A stretch of 47,689 bases of DNA, from contig JABZKC010000004.1 in assembly GCA_015257485.1 (NCBI GenBank), positions 1 to 47,689 on the forward strand, read 5' to 3'. The notes under the pieces are model-generated. The model ran no database searches. It was not told the DNA's origin and was given only the letters and a program-made list of their open reading frames with translations. Position numbers and translations under genes: made by a program. Below, piece by piece: positions 40,674 through 47,276 of the stretch. Origin of the DNA: Nanosynbacter sp. Lineage in GTDB: Bacteria > Patescibacteriota > Saccharimonadia > Saccharimonadales > Saccharimonadaceae. Within the stretch, counting starts at the first letter, position 1. Each line of letters opens with the position of its first letter.

Positions 40674-42005
40674 ATGAAAATTGCAGTTTTAGGTAAAGGG
40701 GTGGAAGGTAACGCCGTCGCCGAATATTTCAAGCAGGACGAAATTACTTTTTTCGAAAAATTCACCGACGAAGAACTTGATTCTTTTAGTCTAGAAAATT
40801 TTGACCTGGTTTTTCGTAGTCCTTCCGTACATCCACTTTATCTAGCCAAGCAAAAATCACCTCATCTCATCGACAATTGGACCACCATTACTAATTATTT
40901 CTTTAGTCACGTCAAAGCTCCGATTATCGGCGTCACTGGCACTAAAGGCAAGGGGACTACTTGCTCCATTATTGCTTCAATTCTGCGTGAATTCTCCGAA
41001 AAATTCGAGCACGTCCATCTGGTTGGCAATATTGGCAACCCCGCCATCCTCGAACTCGATCAAATCACCGAAAAAGATATCGTAGTCTACGAAATGAGTA
41101 GCTTTCAATGTTGGGATCTCGAAAAATCTCCCCACATTTCCGTGGTTTTACGTATTGAACCCGATCATCTCGACCGTCATCCCGATTTCGACGACTACGT
41201 CGATGCTAAATCTCATATCGTTTTGAATCAGACCGCTGAAGATTCCTGCATCTACTATGCTAACAATCTCTATTCCGAAACTATTGGCGAACTTAGTAAG
41301 GGTCAAAAATTCTCTTATCCAATCAAGACTCATCTCGAAGAATTAAACACTCTACTTGACCAACTGCAAATTCCTGGCGAACACAATCGCGAAAATGCCG
41401 AAGCTGCCATTTTGGCCGTACTTGCCCTACTTAATATCTCTTATGACAAGCTTTTCCTGCCAGAAAATCGCGAACTCTACCAAAAAATTGCCGCCGGACT
41501 TCATAAGTTCCAAGGTCTACCACATCGTTTACAATTCGTCCGCGAGCTCAATCACGTGCGTTATTATGACGACAATTATTCTTCCGCCTTCCCAGCCGCC
41601 GATGTTGCCATTGCTGCCTTTGAAAATTATCCTACCTTCTTAATCGCCGGAGGTTTTGATCGCGGACTTGATCTCACCGAAATGAAACAGCGCTTCTTTT
41701 CCGCCAAAAATCTCAAGAAAATCATCCTCATCGGTGAAACCAAAACTCAACTCGCCGCGGGTGAAGACCCAGAAAAATATTGCTTTGCCGAAACTCTTGA
41801 AGAAGCCGTCAATATCGCGAGAAAACTTGCCGAAGCCCAAACTGAACTGGTCGCTAGTAATTACGATCTTTGCCTGCCAATTTCTAAAAATTGCCCAAAA
41901 GAAGCCATCGTTTTAATGAGTCCAGGTGCCGCCAGCTTCGACATGTTCAAAAATTTCAGTGATCGCGGCGAGCAGTTCCAGGCTCTCGTAAAAAGCCTAA
42001 AATAA
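40674..42005 (+). CDS. murD: MurD-family UDP-MurNAc-L-Ala:glutamate ligase (probably L-Glu-adding MurD2)
   Basis: Peptidoglycan precursor ligase adding the second residue of the stem peptide. The ATP-binding loop is GVTGTKGKGTT (about residues 83-93). Further Mur motifs are YEMSSFQ, IEPDHLDRH, GEHNRENAEAA, LPHRLQ and DDNYSSAFPAA. The last landmark is SPGAASFDMF. The length of 443 is normal. The next gene encodes a MurL-like epimerase, so the amino acid added may be L-Glu, epimerised afterwards, instead of D-Glu. That assignment rests on context. It has its own leaderless promoter, and core-like base composition resumes here after the island. Confidence 0.88.
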   Translation: MKIAVLGKGVEGNAVAEYFKQDEITFFEKFTDEELDSFSLENFDLVFRSPSVHPLYLAKQKSPHLIDNWTTITNYFFSHVKAPIIGVTGTKGKGTTCSIIASILREFSEKFEHVHLVGNIGNPAILELDQITEKDIVVYEMSSFQCWDLEKSPHISVVLRIEPDHLDRHPDFDDYVDAKSHIVLNQTAEDSCIYYANNLYSETIGELSKGQKFSYPIKTHLEELNTLLDQLQIPGEHNRENAEAAILAVLALLNISYDKLFLPENRELYQKIAAGLHKFQGLPHRLQFVRELNHVRYYDDNYSSAFPAADVAIAAFENYPTFLIAGGFDRGLDLTEMKQRFFSAKNLKKIILIGETKTQLAAGEDPEKYCFAETLEEAVNIARKLAEAQTELVASNYDLCLPISKNCPKEAIVLMSPGAASFDMFKNFSDRGEQFQALVKSLK

Positions 42006-42035
42006 CCATAACCATCTACCAAAATCTCTCATTTT

Positions 42036-42044
42036 TGATAAAAT
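42036..42044 (+). promoter_or_regulatory. Extended -10 promoter of murL, predicted leaderless
   Basis: TGATAAAAT ends 7 nt before the ATG at 42052. A closer ATG at 42047 is directly followed by TAA. Confidence 0.65.
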
Positions 42045-42051
42045 TAATGTA

Positions 42052-43614
42052 ATGAACGAAAACGCTATTAGTTTTTCTAATTCGACCAATCAGCCTTCCT
42101 CCGGGAACCCAGTTTTTCGTTTTGTCAGTTACTATCTAGATCGCGCCTCTTTGACCGCTAGCTTCGTCTATCAGGGAATTGATAATATTTTCTTTACCGA
42201 AAAAATTCATTTCGCCAAAAAAGCCGACGCCGATAAAAAATATCGCTTCAATCCCACCGCCGACCCCGCCCTTGATCAGTTGCTCGATAGTGCAATGTTT
42301 CTTGCTTTTATCCTAATTGGTACCAGTTATTATAAAACCCATCCCACCCCTGCAGTCAAACTCGATGTCCCGATCGATGCTTTCCAAGCACAATTTTTCA
42401 GCACAGTTTATCAAGAGGGGCTTAGTCAATACGCCTTTGAAAATCGTCTCACTCGTGCTCATTTAGCCCACTTCCAACCCACCCCGAATTATCAAGCCAA
42501 ACCGGCCGTAAAATATAACGGTCAAGGTAATCTCGCCCTACAATCTGGTGGTAAAGATAGTCTGCTAGTTGCGAAATTACTTAAAGAAAAGAATATCCCG
42601 TTTGAGCCATGGTATGTCACTAGCGACCCTAGCCTTTCACATCCTCACGTCATCGACACCCTAGGTGATTCTTTCACTCATATGAATGCTAGTATTGTTT
42701 ATCGCGAGATCGATATCGCCCATCTTCAAAAATCCCACGGTCTTAACGGTCACGTTCCAGTTACTTTTATCGTCGAAGCCCTCGCCTTGATTCAGGCTAT
42801 CTTAAATAATCAAAATGTAGTCCTTACTAGTATTGGCCACGAAGGAGCCGAACCTCATGCCATAATTGGTGATCTCCCAGTCAACCATCAATGGTCCAAA
42901 ACTTGGGATGCCGAACGCTTTTTCACCGAGTATGTGCGCCGCTACCTTTCACCAGAACTTCATGTCGGCTCAATTATCCGTCAATACACGGAATTAAAAA
43001 TCGCCGAACTTTTTGTCCAAAAATGCTGGAAAGAGTACGGATACAGTTTCAGCTCCTGCAATGAGGCTAATTATAAACAAAAGAATCAAAATTCCACCCT
43101 CAAATGGTGCGGAAAATGTGCCAAATGCGCCAATTCTTATCTACTTTTTTGCCCATTCGTCCCACCTCAATATCTCCAATCTCTCTTCAATGACGAGGAT
43201 CTCTTTAAAAAACCTGAGCTTTTCAATACCTTCAAGGGGCTGCTTGGTGTCGATAATACCATGAAGCCTTTTGAATGTGTTGGCGAAGTTGACGAACTTC
43301 GCACCGCTTATCATCATCGCATGGCTTCTCCGCCAATTCTCATTGAAGACCTCAAACAATTTAATCAAGAAAATAACGGCGGCCTCATCTCCGGACTTTC
43401 CGAAGCCACCAAGCGTCTCGGCCTCGGCAATCTCTTAAAAAACCCACTTTCTTCCCGCACCTCTAAAGCGCTTTCAAATAATTCCAGCTATTGGCAGCCA
43501 CTTTACGCCAACCTCCCGTTCCCGGTACCTGAAAGTAATTTCGACTATAATCAAACCTACGAAAACCAACCTTTCTTCAAAGATTTTTTAAATAATTACG
43601 GAGCCGCAAATTAG
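42052..43614 (+). CDS. murL: MurL-like UDP-MurNAc-L-Ala-L-Glu epimerase (ATP-pyrophosphatase fold)
   Basis: 520 residues. An ATP-PPase signature SGGKDSLLVAKLL lies at about residues 165-177, as in enzymes that adenylate a carboxylate. A CxxCxxC-like cluster follows in WCGKCAKCANSYLLFCPF. MurL, described in Xanthomonas together with MurD2, uses ATP to invert L-Glu to D-Glu on UDP-MurNAc-L-Ala-L-Glu. The adjacent murD and the overall layout make this the best call; a generic ATP-PPase such as a tRNA-modifying enzyme is the alternative. The histidine phosphatase gene starts one base after its stop. The family call is by recall, not alignment. Confidence 0.68.
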   Translation: MNENAISFSNSTNQPSSGNPVFRFVSYYLDRASLTASFVYQGIDNIFFTEKIHFAKKADADKKYRFNPTADPALDQLLDSAMFLAFILIGTSYYKTHPTPAVKLDVPIDAFQAQFFSTVYQEGLSQYAFENRLTRAHLAHFQPTPNYQAKPAVKYNGQGNLALQSGGKDSLLVAKLLKEKNIPFEPWYVTSDPSLSHPHVIDTLGDSFTHMNASIVYREIDIAHLQKSHGLNGHVPVTFIVEALALIQAILNNQNVVLTSIGHEGAEPHAIIGDLPVNHQWSKTWDAERFFTEYVRRYLSPELHVGSIIRQYTELKIAELFVQKCWKEYGYSFSSCNEANYKQKNQNSTLKWCGKCAKCANSYLLFCPFVPPQYLQSLFNDEDLFKKPELFNTFKGLLGVDNTMKPFECVGEVDELRTAYHHRMASPPILIEDLKQFNQENNGGLISGLSEATKRLGLGNLLKNPLSSRTSKALSNNSSYWQPLYANLPFPVPESNFDYNQTYENQPFFKDFLNNYGAAN

Positions 43615-43615
43615 C

Positions 43616-44212
43616 ATGAAAATTTATACTCTAAGGCACGGCGAAACCGATGCAAACAAACAAGGTGTCAGCGCCGGACTGCTCGACACCAATCTTAATA
43701 CCACTGGCGTCAAACAAGCCCTTAAAATCAAACGCCAATTAAAGGATGTTCACTTTGATCGCTGTTATGCCTCGCCTCTGATGCGTACCAGCAAGACCGC
43801 CCAAATTGTCACCGGTCACCTCAATCCTAAAACCCAACACATTGATCACCAGCATCTCTGTTACATTCAGTATGACCGTCGTCTTGTCGAACGAGCTTTT
43901 GGCGTTTTCGAAGGGAAGGATAGTCAAAAATTACACAGCATTAGCTGGAAAGACCGCTTCAATAGTGAAAGATTTAACATGGAGAGCATTCATTCCATGT
44001 ATCTCCGCGCAGAAGATTTTGTCAAAAATGAATTATTCAAAAATAATCCCACAGATGCCACAATTTTAATTGTCTCTCACGGTGATTTTCTTCGCCTGAT
44101 TGACTTTGTTTTGCGTGGCGGCACTGCTGAACAACTTTTTTACTCATTCCTTTACGACAATATCATCGAAGAACCATATCCAAACTGTGCCCTACACTAT
44201 TACGAAATCTGA
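43616..44212 (+). CDS. Histidine phosphatase family protein (phosphoglycerate mutase-like)
   Basis: 198 residues. The catalytic RHGE tetrad (LRHGETDAN) is at residues 7-10, the second catalytic His in VSHGDFLRL, and the phosphate-binding Arg in YASPLMRTSKTA. The substrate may be a phosphosugar, phosphoserine or nucleotide. True cofactor-dependent phosphoglycerate mutase is larger and less likely. It is cotranscribed with murL. Its last codons are the first copy of a threefold 28-nt tandem repeat. Confidence 0.85.
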   Translation: MKIYTLRHGETDANKQGVSAGLLDTNLNTTGVKQALKIKRQLKDVHFDRCYASPLMRTSKTAQIVTGHLNPKTQHIDHQHLCYIQYDRRLVERAFGVFEGKDSQKLHSISWKDRFNSERFNMESIHSMYLRAEDFVKNELFKNNPTDATILIVSHGDFLRLIDFVLRGGTAEQLFYSFLYDNIIEEPYPNCALHYYEI

Positions 44213-44269
44213 TTATGCCCTGCACTATTACGAAGTCTAATTGTGCCCTGCATTACTACGAAGTCTGAT
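44186..44269 (+). repeat. Three tandem 28-nt copies spanning a gene end
   Basis: Copies at 44186-44213, 44214-44241 and 44242-44269 share TGCCCTxCAxTAxTACGAA(A/G)TCT(G/A)AT. The first contains the TGA stop of the phosphatase. Copies 2 and 3 keep a stop at the same place (TAA, TGA). The 158-nt spacer to the tRNA holds nothing else clear. Confidence 0.92.
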
Positions 44270-44353
44270 TTTAACCCCAACCTCTCATAAAGCCCCAAAT
44301 CACTAGCAAGACGCCACCTTAGCACTAATTTTATTGTGAAAAATCAATTTTCG

Positions 44354-44362
44354 TGCTAAAAT
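44354..44362 (+). promoter_or_regulatory. Extended -10 promoter of tRNA-Gln(UUG)
   Basis: TGCTAAAAT, 9 nt before the mature tRNA 5' end. Confidence 0.65.
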
Positions 44363-44371
44363 ATAACAGAT

Positions 44372-44446
44372 TGGATCGTCGCCAAGCGGTAAGGCACTGG
44401 GTTTTGGTCCCAGCATTCGCAGGTTCGAATCCTGCCGATCCAGCCA
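44372..44446 (+). tRNA. tRNA-Gln (anticodon TTG), CCA encoded
   Basis: Acceptor TGGATCG / CGATCCA with the U1-A72 pair typical of tRNA-Gln, discriminator G, genomic CCA. Anticodon stem CTGGG / CCCAG encloses loop TTTTGGT (TTG, codon CAA). T-arm GCAGG-TTCGAAT-CCTGC. Confidence 0.96.
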
Positions 44447-44461
44447 CAGAAATTATATATC

Positions 44462-44493
44462 CCTAAACCTCATAGTTTAGGAATTTTTATTTT
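44462..44493 (+). terminator. Terminator after tRNA-Gln(UUG)
   Basis: Stem CCTAAAC / GTTTAGG with loop CTCATA, then AATTTTTATTTT. Its end touches the stop codon of the convergent gene. Confidence 0.8.
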
Positions 44494-45139
44494 ACAAAAC
44501 AATCTTGAATTTTGCGTATTTATCAGCGAAAGCATCTTCGATTTCTTTATTGGTTTTTTCGAGATATTTTTTAACTAGATAATATCCGAGTGAATACCCT
44601 GCCCAGCGTGGTAGCTCATCATTGCCATTAAAGAAAATCTCATCATAGTTATATTTATCAGAGTCTAATTTATCTTGGATCAGGTTTAGAATCTTTTTGT
44701 TCTCATTATCAGAGCATTCAAGGACAGTTTTAATAAACAAGGATTTTTCAGATTTGTTTTTTGCAAAATCGGTTTCAAGCGCGCAAGCTAGCCCTTCGAA
44801 AATCAAAACATCGAAGAGAGAGTTTGCCCACTCATCATTTTTACTCCAGCGAGCCGCGTGGCAAAATTCGTGGACTAACGTTTCCGAAATTAGATTTTTA
44901 GTTGCTTTTTCGTCATCAATATTAATGCGAATAAAATCAGCAGAAAATGTATACCCACCAGCACCATTTTCGGGTATAATCATCGGGACTCGATTAGTGA
45001 CCAAGACATCGATATCCCAGTCTATCTTTAATTTTGGGAAAGCGTATTCTTGAGCTGTTTTTACAGCAGCCTCTATCATTTCTCTCTTATCCGAGAGATT
45101 ACCATTAGCTTCAGTCAATAATATGTTCACCTTATTCAT
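44492..45139 (-). CDS. DUF2268-type putative zinc-dependent protease
   Basis: 215 residues. The zinc site is VHEFCHAARW (HExxH at about residues 90-94), preceded by the family GAGGYT...IRINI strand pattern. It ends in PRWAGYSLGYYLVKKYLEK, typical of DUF2268/Zn-dependent protease-like proteins. No signal peptide or membrane segment, so probably cytosolic. The minus-strand extended -10 TGATATAAT ends 6 nt before the ATG, predicting a leaderless message. It lies in an accessory segment between two tRNA-Gln genes. The substrate is unknown. Confidence 0.8.
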   Translation of the reverse strand: MNKVNILLTEANGNLSDKREMIEAAVKTAQEYAFPKLKIDWDIDVLVTNRVPMIIPENGAGGYTFSADFIRINIDDEKATKNLISETLVHEFCHAARWSKNDEWANSLFDVLIFEGLACALETDFAKNKSEKSLFIKTVLECSDNENKKILNLIQDKLDSDKYNYDEIFFNGNDELPRWAGYSLGYYLVKKYLEKTNKEIEDAFADKYAKFKIVL

Positions 45140-45145
45140 GTAGTA

Positions 45146-45154
45146 ATTATATCA
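45146..45154 (-). promoter_or_regulatory. Extended -10 promoter of the DUF2268 gene, predicted leaderless
   Basis: TGATATAAT on the minus strand, ending 6 nt before the ATG (45139-45137). Confidence 0.72.
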
Positions 45155-45254
45155 ATAGAACGACGTGTTGAAATTATTAAAAACTAACAAGTCTCCAATA
45201 CATCACATAGCGATACCTTTCATTAAAGATATTATTCTACGAGCGACAAGGGTA

Positions 45255-45263
45255 TGGTATTAT
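45255..45263 (+). promoter_or_regulatory. Extended -10 promoter of the CYTH gene
   Basis: TGGTATTAT, about 33 nt before the ATG; TTAGGAG ribosome site at about 45284-45290. Confidence 0.5.
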
Positions 45264-45295
45264 AGGGGTAATAATTTAGTTTATTAGGAGATTTT

Positions 45296-45823
45296 ATGCA
45301 AGAGTTAGAAATCGAAAAACGTTTTCTTGTTTCTAAAGATAAAGTTGAACACCTAAAATCACTCATCGTTCCAGGATCGAAAGTGATTATGAATGATGTG
45401 TATATCCCAAACGGTAACGCTCACAAAGATTTACGCTTACGCCAAAAAGGTGACAAATACATGCTTACACGAAAGCGCCCAATTAAAGATGATGATTTAA
45501 CAACCATGCTTGAGACTACGATTGAATTGTCAAAATATGAATTCGACGCATTATCGAATAGTATTGAATCAAATGTCGAAAAAGAACGCTATACTATAAA
45601 TATTTCCAATTGGACGGGAGAACTAGATATTTTTACCGGTCGCCACGCTGGTTTGGTAATTGTTGAGTTTGAGTTCCAAAACGAAGCTGACCTGGCAGAT
45701 TTTGAACAAAACATGAATCTAAATTTAGTTGATATCACAAATATTGAGTGGCTCGCTGGAGGGCGTTTAGCCGAGATTAACGCAGAAACATTGAAACAAA
45801 AAATATCAGAGATTCAACAATAA
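45296..45823 (+). CDS. CYTH domain protein (triphosphate tunnel metalloenzyme)
   Basis: 175 residues forming one CYTH barrel. The defining ExExK motif is LEIEKRFL at residues 3-10. Alternating charged strands follow: KDLRLRQKGDKYMLTRKR, then ETTIELSKYEF and GLVIVEFEF. Members hydrolyse inorganic triphosphate, thiamine triphosphate or RNA 5'-triphosphates, or make cAMP. At this size inorganic triphosphatase is the most likely activity; this is inference. It is divergent from the DUF2268 gene and convergent with the radical SAM gene. Confidence 0.87.
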   Translation: MQELEIEKRFLVSKDKVEHLKSLIVPGSKVIMNDVYIPNGNAHKDLRLRQKGDKYMLTRKRPIKDDDLTTMLETTIELSKYEFDALSNSIESNVEKERYTINISNWTGELDIFTGRHAGLVIVEFEFQNEADLADFEQNMNLNLVDITNIEWLAGGRLAEINAETLKQKISEIQQ

Positions 45824-45845
45824 TACAAAGTCATCAAATAAAAAA

Positions 45846-45869
45846 AACGGAGCATTACTGCTCCGTTTT
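45846..45869 (+). terminator. Bidirectional terminator between the CYTH and radical SAM genes
   Basis: A 9-bp stem AACGGAGCA / TGCTCCGTT, loop TTAC, A-tract on the left and TT on the right. Confidence 0.83.
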
Positions 45870-45875
45870 CCAGAT

Positions 45876-46748
45876 CTAGATTCTTTTTGCTGGCGGGAAA
45901 TACCATTCAATTTTCTTAGCGAATCCTTCTATGTTTCGCTCATGAATTTCTAATAAAAGATTAGTTCTGAGGTCACTGCCACTACCATTAGAAATCGTAC
46001 CATCTGGATTCAGAAAAAGATTCCTATAGCCTCGATTACTATTTTGCTCAGAAAAGCCACATCTCGTAATGATAGCCTTTTCATCGGCACGAGAAAAGAA
46101 TGATTGCCAATTATCACTTTTTGTCTTTTCAAAACCCAGTAAAAGAAGGTTCTTCTCAATTTCTTCATATGGCACAACTATCTTTTTATTGGTTGAAGCT
46201 AGATCTATAAATTTAGCTTCACCATCTACTCTGGATGCGAACCTTATAACCTTTTCCATTTCAAGTGGATCATCATTCATTCCACGAATAACCGTATAAT
46301 TAAGATGGAGTATCATATTAGGAAAATATGAGCGTATCGCTATGACCGTATCAATAACCCGGTCTAACGGATACGACGAACCTGTGATTTTTTCATAGAT
46401 TACTGGATCCATAGTATGAAGAGATATATTGACTTGACTATTGTATGCAAAAATCTTTTTCGGGCTAGAAACCAGAGAGGCGTTTGTAACGGTTGTAATT
46501 CTTACCCCTTCTTTTGCTATTAGTTCACAAGCTTCGCGATAAATAGGCGACACGAGTGGTTCACCGCCAGTAATTGTTATAGTATCCCATCCCCAAAGTT
46601 TTTTCCCAGCCTTTGCTATAAAGCCATAATCTTGAGGCGTTAATAAAAGTGGTGTACATTCCTCAATAACTCCTTCGCTATGGCAGAAAAAACATCTGTA
46701 ATTACAAAAAGGCGTTATTACAATCCTAAACTCATGTTTTTCTTTCAT
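45876..46748 (-). CDS. Radical SAM enzyme, MoaA-like core
   Basis: 290 residues. The iron-sulfur motif CxxxCxxC is CNYRCFFC (residues 14-21), GGEP is TITGGEPL (near 60), and ISLHTM is the usual strand-4/5 signature. The front part resembles MoaA. The C-terminal region has NLFLNPDGTISNGS, but only one cysteine (TRCGFS), so the second MoaA/SPASM cluster is absent. No molybdopterin genes are nearby, so a MoaA role is unlikely. It may modify a peptide or nucleoside; no precursor peptide is evident next to it. AAGGAGG lies 8 nt upstream of the ATG. Confidence 0.83.
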   Translation of the reverse strand: MKEKHEFRIVITPFCNYRCFFCHSEGVIEECTPLLLTPQDYGFIAKAGKKLWGWDTITITGGEPLVSPIYREACELIAKEGVRITTVTNASLVSSPKKIFAYNSQVNISLHTMDPVIYEKITGSSYPLDRVIDTVIAIRSYFPNMILHLNYTVIRGMNDDPLEMEKVIRFASRVDGEAKFIDLASTNKKIVVPYEEIEKNLLLLGFEKTKSDNWQSFFSRADEKAIITRCGFSEQNSNRGYRNLFLNPDGTISNGSGSDLRTNLLLEIHERNIEGFAKKIEWYFPPAKRI

Positions 46749-47139
46749 TGCACTTTCCTCCTTAAAGAACTATTCCGACAACCAAAATATCAAAAATTAT
46801 CTATATTATACTATAATTTATTAATTTTGCAAACAACGGATCTGTAGGTTCTGTATTTATGGTGCAAGTATAAAAAATATCAATGACAGTCGTTAGAATA
46901 ATTACAGCTGAAACATCCGACGATTACAAACACCATTACAAAGTGGAGTCTGGAGCGTTACTATGAGACGATAATTCAGGACAAAGCTATAATTGCAAAG
47001 TTAGAGCAAGAAATGCAACAATTAATCAGGCATTTTAAGAAAATTGAAGCAAAAATAAAAAAATCCGCTCAAGGCTAGCGGTGCGTTTAACTTGTAAGTA
47101 TATATTTAAAAATATCACACTTATTCTAAAAATATAACT
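46749..47139. other. 391-nt spacer with a possible decayed small gene
   Basis: Between the radical SAM start and tRNA-Gln(CUG). It holds the radical SAM ribosome site, AT-rich sequence with TATAAT-like boxes, and two overlapping short frames (46883-46966 and about 46891-47078). A CCGCT...AGCGG hairpin lies at about 47064-47080. Confidence 0.5.
46883..47078 (+). pseudogene. Possible frameshifted remnant of a short charged helical protein
   Basis: An ATG at 46883 opens a 27-codon frame ending at 46966. The +1 frame is open from 46892 to TAG at 47076-47078 without a proper start. It reads as a Lys/Glu-rich helix (IIQDKAIIAKLEQEMQQL). Together they would make about 65 residues. No family recognised, and it may be chance. 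Confidence 0.25.
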
Positions 47140-47214
47140 TGGCTGGAGATGAGGGATTCGAACCCCCGAATGGTGGGACCAGAACCCACTGCCTTACCAC
47201 TTGGCGAATCTCCA
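47140..47214 (-). tRNA. tRNA-Gln (anticodon CTG), CCA encoded
   Basis: Minus-strand cloverleaf: acceptor TGGAGAT / ATCTCCA, discriminator G, genomic CCA. Anticodon stem GTGGG / CCCAC with loop TTCTGGT (CTG, codon CAG). T-arm GGGGG-TTCGAAT-CCCTC has one G-U. It shares most of its core with tRNA-Gln(UUG) at 44372 but points the other way. Confidence 0.95.
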
Positions 47215-47225
47215 ATGTATTTTTT

Positions 47226-47234
47226 ATTATACCA
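47226..47234 (-). promoter_or_regulatory. Extended -10 promoter of tRNA-Gln(CUG)
   Basis: TGGTATAAT on the minus strand, 11 nt before the mature tRNA 5' end. Confidence 0.6.
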
Positions 47235-47264
47235 CATTTCCTCATCTCTTGTCACTTTATCAGT

Positions 47265-47270
47265 TATAAT
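47265..47270 (+). promoter_or_regulatory. -10 box of prfB, predicted leaderless
   Basis: TATAAT ends 6 nt before the ATG at 47277. Confidence 0.68.
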
Positions 47271-47276
47271 ATCTAT

